Assembly (NCBI GenBank): GCA_019247075.1
Contig: JAFAPR010000282.1
Location: 1 to 35,426 of the forward strand
Direction of reading: 5' to 3'
Source of the DNA: Solirubrobacterales bacterium
Lineage (GTDB): Bacteria > Actinomycetota > Thermoleophilia > Solirubrobacterales > Solirubrobacteraceae
Length of the DNA: 35,426 nucleotides
In this document: piece after piece, positions 1 to 6,740 of the stretch
How positions within the stretch are numbered: position 1 is the stretch's first letter
How the letters are laid out: every line of letters begins with the position of its first letter
Notes under the pieces: model-generated
Told to the model about the DNA's origin: nothing
What the model saw: only the letters and a program-made list of their open reading frames with translations
Databases searched by the model: none
Position numbers and translations under genes: made by a program

Positions 1-383
1 CATTGCAGGCGCATGGCTGTGGGCAGGGCCGGCGCGGCAATCCCGGCCACCGCAGCGACCACGAGGCTCGCCCGGCTCACGTGGGTATAGGCGACTGGCC
101 ACAGCGCGCCGATCGCCACCGCTCGGACCACGGCGATCGGCGGGATGGCTCGCCTGGATCCGAAGCGATCCAGCATCCGCCCACGGTTCGGCCCGGTGAG
201 GGCCCCGGCCGCCAGATTGGTCGCCTCGGCCGCACCGGCAAGCGCGTAGGAATGCGTAGTGCCCTGGATAAGCAGGATCAGCGGGATCGGATAGGCGCCG
301 GTCGAGAGGCGACCGAGCAGCGATGTGACCACCAGTCGGCGGGCGGGCCGCACAGCGAACAGCGGCAGGTAGGCGGAGATCAA
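1..383 (-). CDS. MFS transporter, N-terminal part (runs off the window)
   Basis: Reading the minus strand from about 383 down to base 1 gives an uninterrupted hydrophobic frame. It contains a first membrane segment (SLLGRLSTGAYPIPLILLIQ), a loop rich in basic residues and glycine (GPNRGRMLDRFGSRRAI) and further hydrophobic stretches. This is the normal N-terminal pattern of a 12-TM major facilitator transporter: TM1, TM2, then the conserved basic GxxxDRxGxR loop. The start is uncertain; a TTG at 383 precedes the hydrophobic segment, and no ATG lies in frame close by. It sits about 30 bases downstream of the helix-turn-helix gene on the same strand, so the two are probably cotranscribed and the regulator may control export by this protein. 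The substrate cannot be told. Only the first third or so of the gene is in the window. Confidence 0.7.
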   Translation of the reverse strand, partial: MISAYLPLFAVRPARRLVVTSLLGRLSTGAYPIPLILLIQGTTHSYALAGAAEATNLAAGALTGPNRGRMLDRFGSRRAIPPIAVVRAVAIGALWPVAYTHVSRASLVVAAVAGIAAPALPTAMRLQ

Positions 384-412
384 CCCAAGACGGCCCGACC
401 GGAGACCCGTCG

Positions 413-1072
413 TCACCGAGCGGGACGCGGACCGCCTGTCGGATGGCGGGGCGAGGTCGCGGCGCCGCCCGGCAGCTCGGCCGCTGCGCCGCGCCAGCGC
501 CGCCCCTGGCCGAGGTCCGGAAAGGCTGCCTCGACTGCGAACCGTTCGCTGCCTGGTTCGATCCCGGGAGCCGCCAACGCCGCCAGTCGCTCGCGATGCC
601 GTCGCGCCTGCAACTCCCCGTTGAGCATCGCCAAAAACTCGGCTGCCGAACGATCGACCGGGGGCGCGCGCTCAACGGCCACCGAGCACCACTCGGCGAC
701 ATCGCTCCAGCGCCACAGGCGCGCTGCGCCCTCCACCCACACCGCCGCCGCGGGAAACCCCCCGGGTCCGCGACGGCCGGCGATCAGCTGCGCCGCGCTC
801 TGGCGCGTCCGACCCAGGCGGCGTGCGATCGCCGCGGCACTCACCAGCTCGTCGGGCTCGACCCGCACCACCCGCCACTCCGCCTCGGCGCCTTCAACCT
901 CCCGGATCGCGTCGAGCACAGCGTCGGCCAACGTCGCAGCCGACCGGACGACCTCGGCGACCGGAACCCCGTCGCGCTCACGCACCGCTACACCTCCACA
1001 CCGGTCGGCCACACGCGCGGCTTGACCGGCGCCGCGGAGGCGCTCGAGCAGCAGGCCGAAGCGATACTCCAC
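413..1072 (-). CDS. Helix-turn-helix DNA-binding protein
   Basis: A protein of about 219 residues with a central recognisable segment: an acidic lead-in (VVRVEPDELV), then a short HTH (SAAAIARRLGRTRQSAAQLI) and the tail GRRGPGGFPAA...LWRWSDVAEWC. This arrangement is common in actinobacterial excisionase/MerR-like DNA-binding proteins. The N-terminal part includes ATLADAVLDAIREVEG, typical of the same proteins. The start is chosen at GTG 1072 because a promoter-like TTGACA-N18-TACGCT ends 6 bases before it, which would give a leaderless message. A GTG at 1111 is an alternative and would put the palindrome at 1093-1110 inside the coding sequence. It precedes the MFS gene at 383. The function as a regulator is inferred from the fold. 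Confidence 0.65.
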   Translation of the reverse strand: MEYRFGLLLERLRGAGQAARVADRCGGVAVRERDGVPVAEVVRSAATLADAVLDAIREVEGAEAEWRVVRVEPDELVSAAAIARRLGRTRQSAAQLIAGRRGPGGFPAAAVWVEGAARLWRWSDVAEWCSVAVERAPPVDRSAAEFLAMLNGELQARRHRERLAALAAPGIEPGSERFAVEAAFPDLGQGRRWRGAAAELPGGAATSPRHPTGGPRPAR

Positions 1073-1078
1073 GAGCTC

Positions 1079-1110
1079 AGCGTACGGAGGTGCGTTGACA
1101 TTTGTCAACA
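1079..1110 (-). promoter_or_regulatory. Promoter and palindromic operator of the HTH gene
   Basis: Bases 1094-1109 read GTTGACATTTGTCAAC, a perfect inverted repeat with a 2-base centre. On the minus strand the outer half is TGTTGACA (1110-1103), the same 8-mer found at four other promoters in the window. It can act as the -35 (TTGACA, 1108-1103), with an 18-base spacer and a -10-like TACGCT (1084-1079). The start codon at 1072 would lie at about the transcription start. The operator role is inferred. Confidence 0.5.
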
Positions 1111-1129
1111 CCTGGCGATGGGCCGGACG

Positions 1130-1168
1130 CTTGGATGTTTCCCGCGAATAGCGCGGTAAACATCCAAG
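1130..1168. repeat. Long inverted repeat upstream of the HTH gene
   Basis: Two 17-base arms (1130-1146 and 1152-1168) are complementary with one mismatch and are separated by the 5-base loop AATAG. The outer 11 bases of the arms (CTTGGATGTTT / AAACATCCAAG) pair perfectly. There is no T-run, and the element lies in the upstream region between two divergent genes, so a terminator is unlikely. It could be an operator or a structured element. Confidence 0.55.
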
Positions 1169-1279
1169 ACGGCGCCCGCGCGGGTCAGACGGAACGCCCG
1201 CAGTGCGCAAGAGGGCCCGCGACCCCGGACCCCGAGTCGCGCCTTACGCCGGACCGCGAGCACACGTCATACTGGCCTG

Positions 1280-1672
1280 ATGGCGGAGCGCAACGTGCTT
1301 GGCGGCCCGCTCGAGAGCTGCGGCACCCAGCCCCTAACCGGTTTCTACCGCGACGGCTGCTGCCGCACCGGTCCCGAGGACATCGGCAGTCACACCATCT
1401 GCGCGGTCGTCAGCGCCGAGTTCCTCGACCACCAGCGGACCATCGGCAACGACCTCATCACCCCCGCCCCCACCTACGGGTTTCCGGGACTCCAGCCGGG
1501 CGATCGCTGGTGCGTGGTCGCCGCCAACTGGCTGCGCGCGCACGAGGCGGGCGCGGGGGCATACGTGGTCCTGGCCGCGACTCACGAGCGGGCGCTCGAG
1601 GTCGTGCCGCTCGAAGTGCTCGAGCAGTACGCGGTGGACGTGCCGGCCGATCCAAGTGCGCTCGGGGGCTGA
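1280..1672 (+). CDS. DUF2237 family protein
   Basis: A 130-residue protein that matches the DUF2237 family along its whole length. The pattern NVLGGPLESCGTQPLTGFYRDGCC...GPEDIGSHTICAVV...FL...GNDLITPAPTYGFPGLQPGDRWCVVAANW...VVLAATHERALEVVPLEVL is the family signature, including the paired Cys of DGCC and the RWCVV Cys. The family is widespread in bacteria; no biochemical role is established that I know of. It stands alone, divergent from the HTH gene and convergent with the M20 gene. It is probably not part of the catabolic operon. Confidence 0.9.
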   Translation: MAERNVLGGPLESCGTQPLTGFYRDGCCRTGPEDIGSHTICAVVSAEFLDHQRTIGNDLITPAPTYGFPGLQPGDRWCVVAANWLRAHEAGAGAYVVLAATHERALEVVPLEVLEQYAVDVPADPSALGG

Positions 1673-1756
1673 TCGCCGGCATGGCAGCCATAGAGCCGAT
1701 GACGACGACGCGCTGGGACGACGGGCGCCCGCGGTCTCACCGCGAGCATTTCGCCG

Positions 1757-2863
1757 TCAGGCGGACTCGCTCAGCCGTGCGGCCGCAAGCGCGAGCACCC
1801 GCGCAATCGTAAGTCCTGCCTGCTCGCCGTCGTCTGACGCGAACTCCTTTGCGCCCTGGTCCGTGTGAAAAGCCCAGCCGCCCTCGCGCCCGACGCCAAT
1901 CAGCGCGGCGCGAGTGCGCCGGGAGATGTTTCCGAAGTCGGTCGCGAACGGCAGCGGCTGTGGATCGTCTACGAACCGGCGGTCAATCGCGTGGAAGGCG
2001 TCCGCCACAGCGGCGGTTAGCTGGGGATCCGGCGCCACGCCCTGGTAGAGCGGGCCCTCCTGCCACTTGCCGGGGAGCCGCGCACGGACCTCGGCGGCGC
2101 GCTCCTCGAGCACCTGCTCGCTCGAGCCCCAGAACAGGAACGTGCATTGCACCCCCAACGCCGTTCCCTCCTCGACGTCGCCATCCAAGACGAGCCGCTC
2201 GAGCATGACTTCGCCGGGGCGCTCGGCGTCGATGGCGGCGCGAGCGGCGCTCAGCGGCGCCTGGTCGGCGCCGCTGAGCGAGCGCGAGCCGAACACGGTC
2301 AGGCGGTCGCGGCGCATCCACAGCGACTGGAGCGAGACGGTATCGACGAATTCGGGATGCGCGTACAGTGCCGCATCGACGTCGTCCCAGAAGCCGGCCT
2401 CGACGGTGAGCGCCTTACCGCCGCCGCGCTCGACGGTACCCGGCGCGTGGATCTCGTCCGCGGGACAACCCATGACCGTGACGACGCCGCCGAGCTCGTC
2501 ACGGAGGTCGGCCAGCGCCGCGGCGGCCGCGACGACGCCACCAGCGATCGGCCCGTGGCCACAGGAATGCACCGGCTCGACGCGACCGTCGTCGCGCAGG
2601 GTGGGCACAGCGTCATACAGACACACCAGGCCCACCGAGCGGCCGGGACGCACCCCGCGCAGAACGGCACGGAAGGCGGTCGCAATGTCGCCGACGCCCG
2701 GTTCGACCTCGAGGCCGGCACGGGCGAGCGCCTCGCAGAGGTAGCGCGAGCACTCGTGCTCCTCGTGGCCAAGCTCCGGGTGGGCGTGCACGAATCGCAT
2801 CACCTCGCCAACCAGCGGGGCTCGCGCGTCGACCGCCGCGAGTACCTCACGCTGAGCGATCAC
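1757..2863 (-). CDS. M20 family metallo-amidohydrolase
   Basis: A 368-residue protein of the M20D/aminoacylase type, which hydrolyses amide bonds of N-acyl amino acids and related compounds. Visible landmarks are DAVPTL, the metal-site segment SCGHGPIAGG (usually CGHD in the family), GCPADEIHAPGTVERGGGKALTVEAGF, and ALYAHPEF. The metal-binding Asp after CGH is replaced by Gly, which is unusual. It is the last gene of the catabolic operon, and its GTG start overlaps the TGA of the alcohol dehydrogenase gene by 4 bases. In a B6 pathway an amidohydrolase is needed after ring opening, to remove the N-acetyl group from the opened ring. The Mesorhizobium enzyme for that step is an alpha/beta hydrolase, so assigning this M20 protein to it is inference. 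Confidence 0.8.
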   Translation of the reverse strand: MIAQREVLAAVDARAPLVGEVMRFVHAHPELGHEEHECSRYLCEALARAGLEVEPGVGDIATAFRAVLRGVRPGRSVGLVCLYDAVPTLRDDGRVEPVHSCGHGPIAGGVVAAAAALADLRDELGGVVTVMGCPADEIHAPGTVERGGGKALTVEAGFWDDVDAALYAHPEFVDTVSLQSLWMRRDRLTVFGSRSLSGADQAPLSAARAAIDAERPGEVMLERLVLDGDVEEGTALGVQCTFLFWGSSEQVLEERAAEVRARLPGKWQEGPLYQGVAPDPQLTAAVADAFHAIDRRFVDDPQPLPFATDFGNISRRTRAALIGVGREGGWAFHTDQGAKEFASDDGEQAGLTIARVLALAAARLSESA

Positions 2864-3891
2864 GTCGTAAGTACGACCTTCGTCGCCTCGCGCGTGTCGA
2901 ACGCCCGGTAGGCGGCGGAGGCATCGTCGAGCGGCAGCGTATCTGTGATCACGGCCGACGGCCGCAGCACACCGTCCTCGATCATCCTCAGCAGCCGCTC
3001 TCGGTCGCGGCTGGGGTTCCCAATCGCGAAGGTGAGGGTGATCTCCTTCTCGAACATCGTGGCGTTGTTGAGAGGGAAGTCGGGCTCGAAGTGCGCCCCC
3101 ACGACCGACACCACGCCCTGTGGTCGCACGAGTCCAAGTGCAGAGGTCATGGCGGCCGCAGAACCGGAGGCTTCGACAATTGCGTCAGCGCCGAGGCCTC
3201 CCGTCGCCGCGGAAACCGCATCGGCCGCACCATTGGGGTCGACTGCGCAGGCGCCGAGCGACTCGGCCAGTTGGCGCCTCGCGGGAACCCCATCGACCGC
3301 GATCACCCGCTGCCCGGAGGCACTGGCACAGATCACCGCCATCAGCCCGACCGGCCCACAGCCCAGAACGGTGACGAGCTCTCCCAGCCCAAGCGAGCAC
3401 TTCTCTACGGCCACCATCCCGGTGGGCAGGATGTCTGCGACGAAAACCGCGTCCTCGTTCGAGACGCCATCCGGAACCGGCCACAGGCAGCGGTCGGCCC
3501 GCGGCACACGCACCAGGTCGGCTTGCCCGCCATCGAGCCGCGGGTAAACACCTGAGTACCCAAAAAGAGCGCGCGATGCGCACTGCGTCGTCCTGCCGGC
3601 GCGGCAGTGGACGCACGTTCCATCCGAGGTCATGCTCGTGTTGACCACTCGCTGACCCGGCGCGGGCGAGCGTACGCCGTCTCCGGCGGACTCGACCACT
3701 CCTACGAACTCGTGCCCGAGCGTGGTGCCCAGCTCGAACCCCGGGGTATGGCCGTGGTAGGGGAGCAGATCCGCGCCGCAGATGGCGGTGTGCGTGATGC
3801 GCACGACGGCATCGGTGTCGCTCTCGAGTCGCGGCGCCGGCGCGTCCTGTACCTCGACGGCCTCGGTTCCGACGAGCTTGACCGCTCTCAA
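2860..3891 (-). CDS. Zinc-dependent medium-chain alcohol dehydrogenase
   Basis: A 343-residue MDR-family dehydrogenase. It shows the catalytic zinc Cys (AICGADLLPYHG), the GHE motif (TLGHEFVGVVESAGDGV), a structural-zinc-type loop with three of the usual four Cys (CVHCRAGRTTQC), and a Rossmann loop (VLGCGPVGLMAV). It oxidises an alcohol with NAD(P)+. The TTG start at 3891 overlaps the TGA of the VOC gene as TTGA, and the protein then begins MRAVKLVG, a typical family N-terminus. Pyridoxal breakdown needs a 5-hydroxymethyl oxidation from 4-pyridoxate to the aldehyde FHMPC. In Mesorhizobium an FAD enzyme does this, and none is seen here. This gene, beside the lactonase and FHMPC dehydrogenase genes, is a good candidate to replace it (inference). 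Confidence 0.88.
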   Translation of the reverse strand: MRAVKLVGTEAVEVQDAPAPRLESDTDAVVRITHTAICGADLLPYHGHTPGFELGTTLGHEFVGVVESAGDGVRSPAPGQRVVNTSMTSDGTCVHCRAGRTTQCASRALFGYSGVYPRLDGGQADLVRVPRADRCLWPVPDGVSNEDAVFVADILPTGMVAVEKCSLGLGELVTVLGCGPVGLMAVICASASGQRVIAVDGVPARRQLAESLGACAVDPNGAADAVSAATGGLGADAIVEASGSAAAMTSALGLVRPQGVVSVVGAHFEPDFPLNNATMFEKEITLTFAIGNPSRDRERLLRMIEDGVLRPSAVITDTLPLDDASAAYRAFDTREATKVVLTT

Positions 3892-4286
3892 GCCGGTTGC
3901 TCCAGCTCGATCAGATTGCCGTCGGGGTCGACCGCGAAGCAGCGGTGGCCCCCCCACGGAGGCGAGTAGGGCTCAGCCAGGAACGGCACTCCGGCCTGGC
4001 TCAGCTGGTCATGGGCCCGCAGACAGTCCTCGACCTCGAGCACCAGGATCGCCGCGAGCCGCGAGGGATCGGCAGGCGCGAGCAGATCCACACCCGGACG
4101 GTCCTCGGCGCGATGCCCCTGCTCCGCCAACGACAGCCGCGTGCCAGTGCAAGTCAAAGTCGCGTACGGAGGGTCCTCGTACAGTGCCTCCACTTCGAAC
4201 CCGAGTCGGTCGCGGTAGAACGCGAGCGAGCGCGCGAAATCCGCGACCGCCAGGATGGCCCCCGCTCTTGTCACCGCCACCGCCAT
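3888..4286 (-). CDS. VOC (glyoxalase/bleomycin-resistance fold) protein
   Basis: A 132-residue single-domain pair of beta-alpha-beta-beta-beta modules. The first module begins AGAILAVADFARSLAFYRDRLGFEVEALYED, and the second ends GVPFLAEPYSPPWGGHRCFAVDPDGNLIELEQPA, with the standard DPDGNxIEL end motif. VOC proteins are metal-dependent lyases, isomerases, extradiol dioxygenases or binding proteins. The sequence alone does not say which. It lies within the operon, its ATG overlapping the TGA of the SDR gene by 1 base and its stop overlapping the next start by 4. A role on a pathway intermediate is likely, but no step can be assigned. Confidence 0.85.
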   Translation of the reverse strand: MAVAVTRAGAILAVADFARSLAFYRDRLGFEVEALYEDPPYATLTCTGTRLSLAEQGHRAEDRPGVDLLAPADPSRLAAILVLEVEDCLRAHDQLSQAGVPFLAEPYSPPWGGHRCFAVDPDGNLIELEQPA

Positions 4287-5017
4287 CAGTCGCGGACGTG
4301 CCCCGCGTCGGCCACCACTACCTGGCCGGTGATCCAGCCCGACTCCTCGGAGGCAAGGAACGCCACCACCGGCGCGATGTCCTCCGGCAGCGCATGCCGG
4401 GGGATTGCCTGCAGCGACTGCACAAAATCGAACGCTTCCGCGTGCGGCGTGCCGAGGACGCCTTCCGTGCGGGTGATCCCGGGGGCGACTGCGTTGGCGG
4501 TGATCCCGTACTTGCCGAGCTCCGTGGCAAGCGCCCGGGTGAGCCCAACCACCCCGCCCTTTGCCGCCAGATAAGGGCCCATGTTCGGTGTCCCGGCCAG
4601 GAAGGCGTTCGAGGCGATCTGCACGATCCGTCCGTAGCCGGCGCCTCGCATCGGGCGCTCCACTGCCCGCGAGACCAGGTAGGCGCCGTCCAGGTCGACC
4701 GAGATGATCTTTCGCCAGTAGGCGAAGTTGACCTCGTCCCAGCTAACGAAGGGCACGATCGCCGCCGCATTGACGAGCACGTCGATCTTGCCGTAGCGGT
4801 CGAGCGTCTCACGCGCCATTCGGTTCGCGTCGCCCTCGCTCGAGATGTCCGCGTGGATGGCGAGACCGTCGAGCTCGGAGGCCACCTTGCCGGCGCCCTC
4901 GCCGTTGAGATCGACGGCGGCGATGCTGGCCCCCTCCTCGTGGAGCTTGTTGGCGATCGCCCTGCCGATTCCTTGGGCTGCGCCGGTGACGATCGCCACC
5001 CGTCCCTCGAGCCTCAC
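4286..5017 (-). CDS. SDR dehydrogenase, probable pyridoxal 4-dehydrogenase
   Basis: A 243-residue classical short-chain dehydrogenase. It has the NAD-binding loop TGAAQGIG (residues 11-18), NAAA near 83, and the catalytic Ser136, Tyr149 and Lys153. The specific blocks AIVPFVSWDEVNFAYWRKI, SNAFLAGTPNM and LTRALATELGKYGITANAV strongly resemble the pyridoxal 4-dehydrogenase (EC 1.1.1.107) of Mesorhizobium as I remember it. That enzyme oxidises pyridoxal in its hemiacetal form with NAD+ to 4-pyridoxolactone. The next gene upstream is the lactonase for that product, with a 4-base GTGA overlap, which supports the call. The GTG at 5017 is used because the protein then starts MRLEGRVAIVTGA. A generic 3-oxoacyl reductase is the alternative. 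Confidence 0.82.
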   Translation of the reverse strand: MRLEGRVAIVTGAAQGIGRAIANKLHEEGASIAAVDLNGEGAGKVASELDGLAIHADISSEGDANRMARETLDRYGKIDVLVNAAAIVPFVSWDEVNFAYWRKIISVDLDGAYLVSRAVERPMRGAGYGRIVQIASNAFLAGTPNMGPYLAAKGGVVGLTRALATELGKYGITANAVAPGITRTEGVLGTPHAEAFDFVQSLQAIPRHALPEDIAPVVAFLASEESGWITGQVVVADAGHVRD

Positions 5018-5814
5018 TGGGCACCTCCAGCGGCCGACAGCACTCCGCTGCCCGTGAACGTCTCGGGGGCGAGCGCGTAGCCCCGGAAGGCCTCGGCGTC
5101 GTGGGTGAAGATGACATCGGCCCCCCACTCCTTGGCCAAGCGCTTGATGCGCCGGATGGAGCGGACTCCGGCGACCGGGTCGATGTGGAAGCCTGCCTGT
5201 AGGTCGCTGGCATATGCCGCCGCCGTGTACGAGACGTCAGCCATGAACAGCAGCGGGCGGCCCCCCTCCAGCTCCAGCAGCATCGAGTAGTGCCCGATCG
5301 TGTGACCGGGCGTATGGAACAGGTGGATCCCGTCGGCGAACTCGAGGTCGCCGTCCAGCAGCTCGAACTTGGCGTTCGGATGGTCGAAGCTCTTGTCTCC
5401 ATAGCCCAGGCGCTCGAACGGCTCGGGCGTGCGCGCCTCCCGCAGCTCGTCCTGGTGCAGGAAGGTGGTGGCGTTGACGAGATGCTTGTTGCCGCCGCAG
5501 TGGTCGAAGTGCAGATGCGAGTTGATCACTGCGTCGATCTCCTCGGGCTTGAAGCCGCACTTGGCGAGCTGAGCGGGGACGGTCTGCTCCGGCGTCTGCT
5601 CGGGCAGCTCAAAGGGCAGCACCGCATTGACCAGCTCGAGGTCGTAACCGGTGTCGAACATGAACAGTCCGTCGGGGTGCTCGATCAGCACGCTGTAGAC
5701 CGGGAAGCGGACGGGCGTCCCGCAGCCGATGTTCCACGTGATGTGCGACTGATCGATGACCAGCGTGCCGCTGTCGAGCAGTCGCACTCGAGTTGCCTTT
5801 GCCATTTCAGTCAA
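5014..5814 (-). CDS. MBL-fold lactonase, probable 4-pyridoxolactonase
   Basis: A 266-residue metallo-beta-lactamase-fold hydrolase. The zinc site is visible: H100-L-H102-F-D104-H105, then H171 (PGHT), D193 and H238. The family resembles N-acyl-homoserine lactonases and gamma-butyrolactone lactonases. The blocks VRFPVYSVLIEH, DTGYD, VLPFELP, SHLHFDHCGGNK, PEPFERLGYGDKSF, and FHIDPVAGVRSIRRIKRLA follow the 4-pyridoxolactonase (EC 3.1.1.27) of Mesorhizobium closely. It opens 4-pyridoxolactone to 4-pyridoxic acid in the cytoplasm; no signal peptide is seen. It lies between the genes for the preceding and following type of step, the SDR and the FHMPC-dehydrogenase-like protein. An ATG at 5805 is an alternative start. 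Quorum quenching is a less likely role, given the context. Confidence 0.85.
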   Translation of the reverse strand: MTEMAKATRVRLLDSGTLVIDQSHITWNIGCGTPVRFPVYSVLIEHPDGLFMFDTGYDLELVNAVLPFELPEQTPEQTVPAQLAKCGFKPEEIDAVINSHLHFDHCGGNKHLVNATTFLHQDELREARTPEPFERLGYGDKSFDHPNAKFELLDGDLEFADGIHLFHTPGHTIGHYSMLLELEGGRPLLFMADVSYTAAAYASDLQAGFHIDPVAGVRSIRRIKRLAKEWGADVIFTHDAEAFRGYALAPETFTGSGVLSAAGGAQ

Positions 5815-6727
5815 GCGCCTTTCTCACCGCCACCAGCGCGGCGGCGCGTTGTTGCTGCAGCTCCTTGATCCGCTCGGGCGTGTAGTCGAAGAAACCCCCG
5901 CCGGTCTTGATTCCCAGCCGCCCCTTGTCCTTGAGGTCGGCGGCCGTCTTCGAGACGCCCTTCTCGTCGGAGAGATCGCGGTTCAGGTAGCCGGCAACGC
6001 TCGTGTAGATGTCGAGGCCCGCCATGTCGAGCAATTGAATCGGGGGAACCACCGCGAGCTTGTAGCCGATGCCCCACTTGACGTTGAGGTCAAGACCCTC
6101 CAGGTCGATGACGCCCTCGTCGACGAGCGCCAGGCACTCTCGCATGATCGCGTAAAGCACGCGGTTCTCCACGAACCCCGGGACCTCCTTCTTGAGCGTG
6201 ACCGGGTGGTAGCCGATCCGTCGTGTCAGCTGCTGAATTGCGTTCGTCACCTCGGGCGAGGTTTGCTCGCCGGGAATGATCTCGTTCATGGGGATCAGGT
6301 GCGGCGGGTTGGACCAGTGCCATCCGATCACGCGCTCCGGCCGCTGAAGGCCCTGCGCCAGCTTGGTCGCCGGGATGCCCGAGGTGTTGGAAGCGATGAT
6401 CGTCTCGGGCGAGATCTCGTCCTCGATCTCCAGGAAGGTCTGCCGTTTGAGCTTGAGCTGCTCGGGGATCGCCTCGGCCACCACGTCGGTGCTGTCTAGC
6501 GCGGCGGCGCGTTCGCTCTCGTAGCTCACCCCACCGCCGTCGCGCTTGGGCACTTCCAGGCGGTCAAGCACACCCTCGACCATCCCCACCATCCCCTGCG
6601 CGCGCTCGAGCGCTTCGGGATTGACGTCGAACAGCGTCACCTGCAGCCCGGCGCGGGCGAGAACGGCGCCCATGCCGGGACCCATGGTTCCGGTACCGAG
6701 AACGGTCGCGCGGCTCAGTTCAGTCAT
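5807..6727 (-). CDS. 3-hydroxyacyl-CoA-dehydrogenase-type enzyme, probable FHMPC dehydrogenase
   Basis: A 306-residue, two-domain NAD-dependent dehydrogenase. The dinucleotide loop GTGTMGPGMG spans residues 11-20, followed by the central WHWSNPPHLIPMNEI and a C-terminal helical domain (VPGFVENRVLYAIMRE...WGIGYKLAVVPPIQLLDMAGLDIY). In ordinary fatty-acid 3HCDHs the equivalent centre reads HFFNP. The WSNPPH version and the C-terminal blocks match FHMPC dehydrogenase (EC 1.2.1.100) as I recall it. That enzyme oxidises 5-formyl-3-hydroxy-2-methylpyridine-4-carboxylate to the 4,5-dicarboxylate. There is a strong ribosome site (AGGAAGAGAG) before the ATG. It starts 13 bases after the Mo hydroxylase gene and overlaps the lactonase gene by 8 bases. 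A fatty-acid role is the alternative, but no thiolase or hydratase gene is nearby. Confidence 0.82.
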   Translation of the reverse strand: MTELSRATVLGTGTMGPGMGAVLARAGLQVTLFDVNPEALERAQGMVGMVEGVLDRLEVPKRDGGGVSYESERAAALDSTDVVAEAIPEQLKLKRQTFLEIEDEISPETIIASNTSGIPATKLAQGLQRPERVIGWHWSNPPHLIPMNEIIPGEQTSPEVTNAIQQLTRRIGYHPVTLKKEVPGFVENRVLYAIMRECLALVDEGVIDLEGLDLNVKWGIGYKLAVVPPIQLLDMAGLDIYTSVAGYLNRDLSDEKGVSKTAADLKDKGRLGIKTGGGFFDYTPERIKELQQQRAAALVAVRKALD

Positions 6728-6740
6728 AGCTCTCTTCCTC

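Noticed and set aside
3-1025. A 340-codon plus-strand frame at the left edge
   Set aside because: The product is Arg/Ser/Pro-rich without motifs. The minus strand over the same bases encodes the MFS N-terminus and the HTH protein.
5014-5814. N-acyl-homoserine lactonase (quorum quenching)
   Set aside because: Same fold and HxHxDH motif, but the block pattern follows 4-pyridoxolactonase, and the neighbouring SDR would make its substrate.
5807-6727. Fatty-acid beta-oxidation 3-hydroxybutyryl-CoA dehydrogenase
   Set aside because: The central HFFNP is WHWSNPPH here, and no thiolase, enoyl-CoA hydratase or acyl-CoA dehydrogenase gene is in the window.
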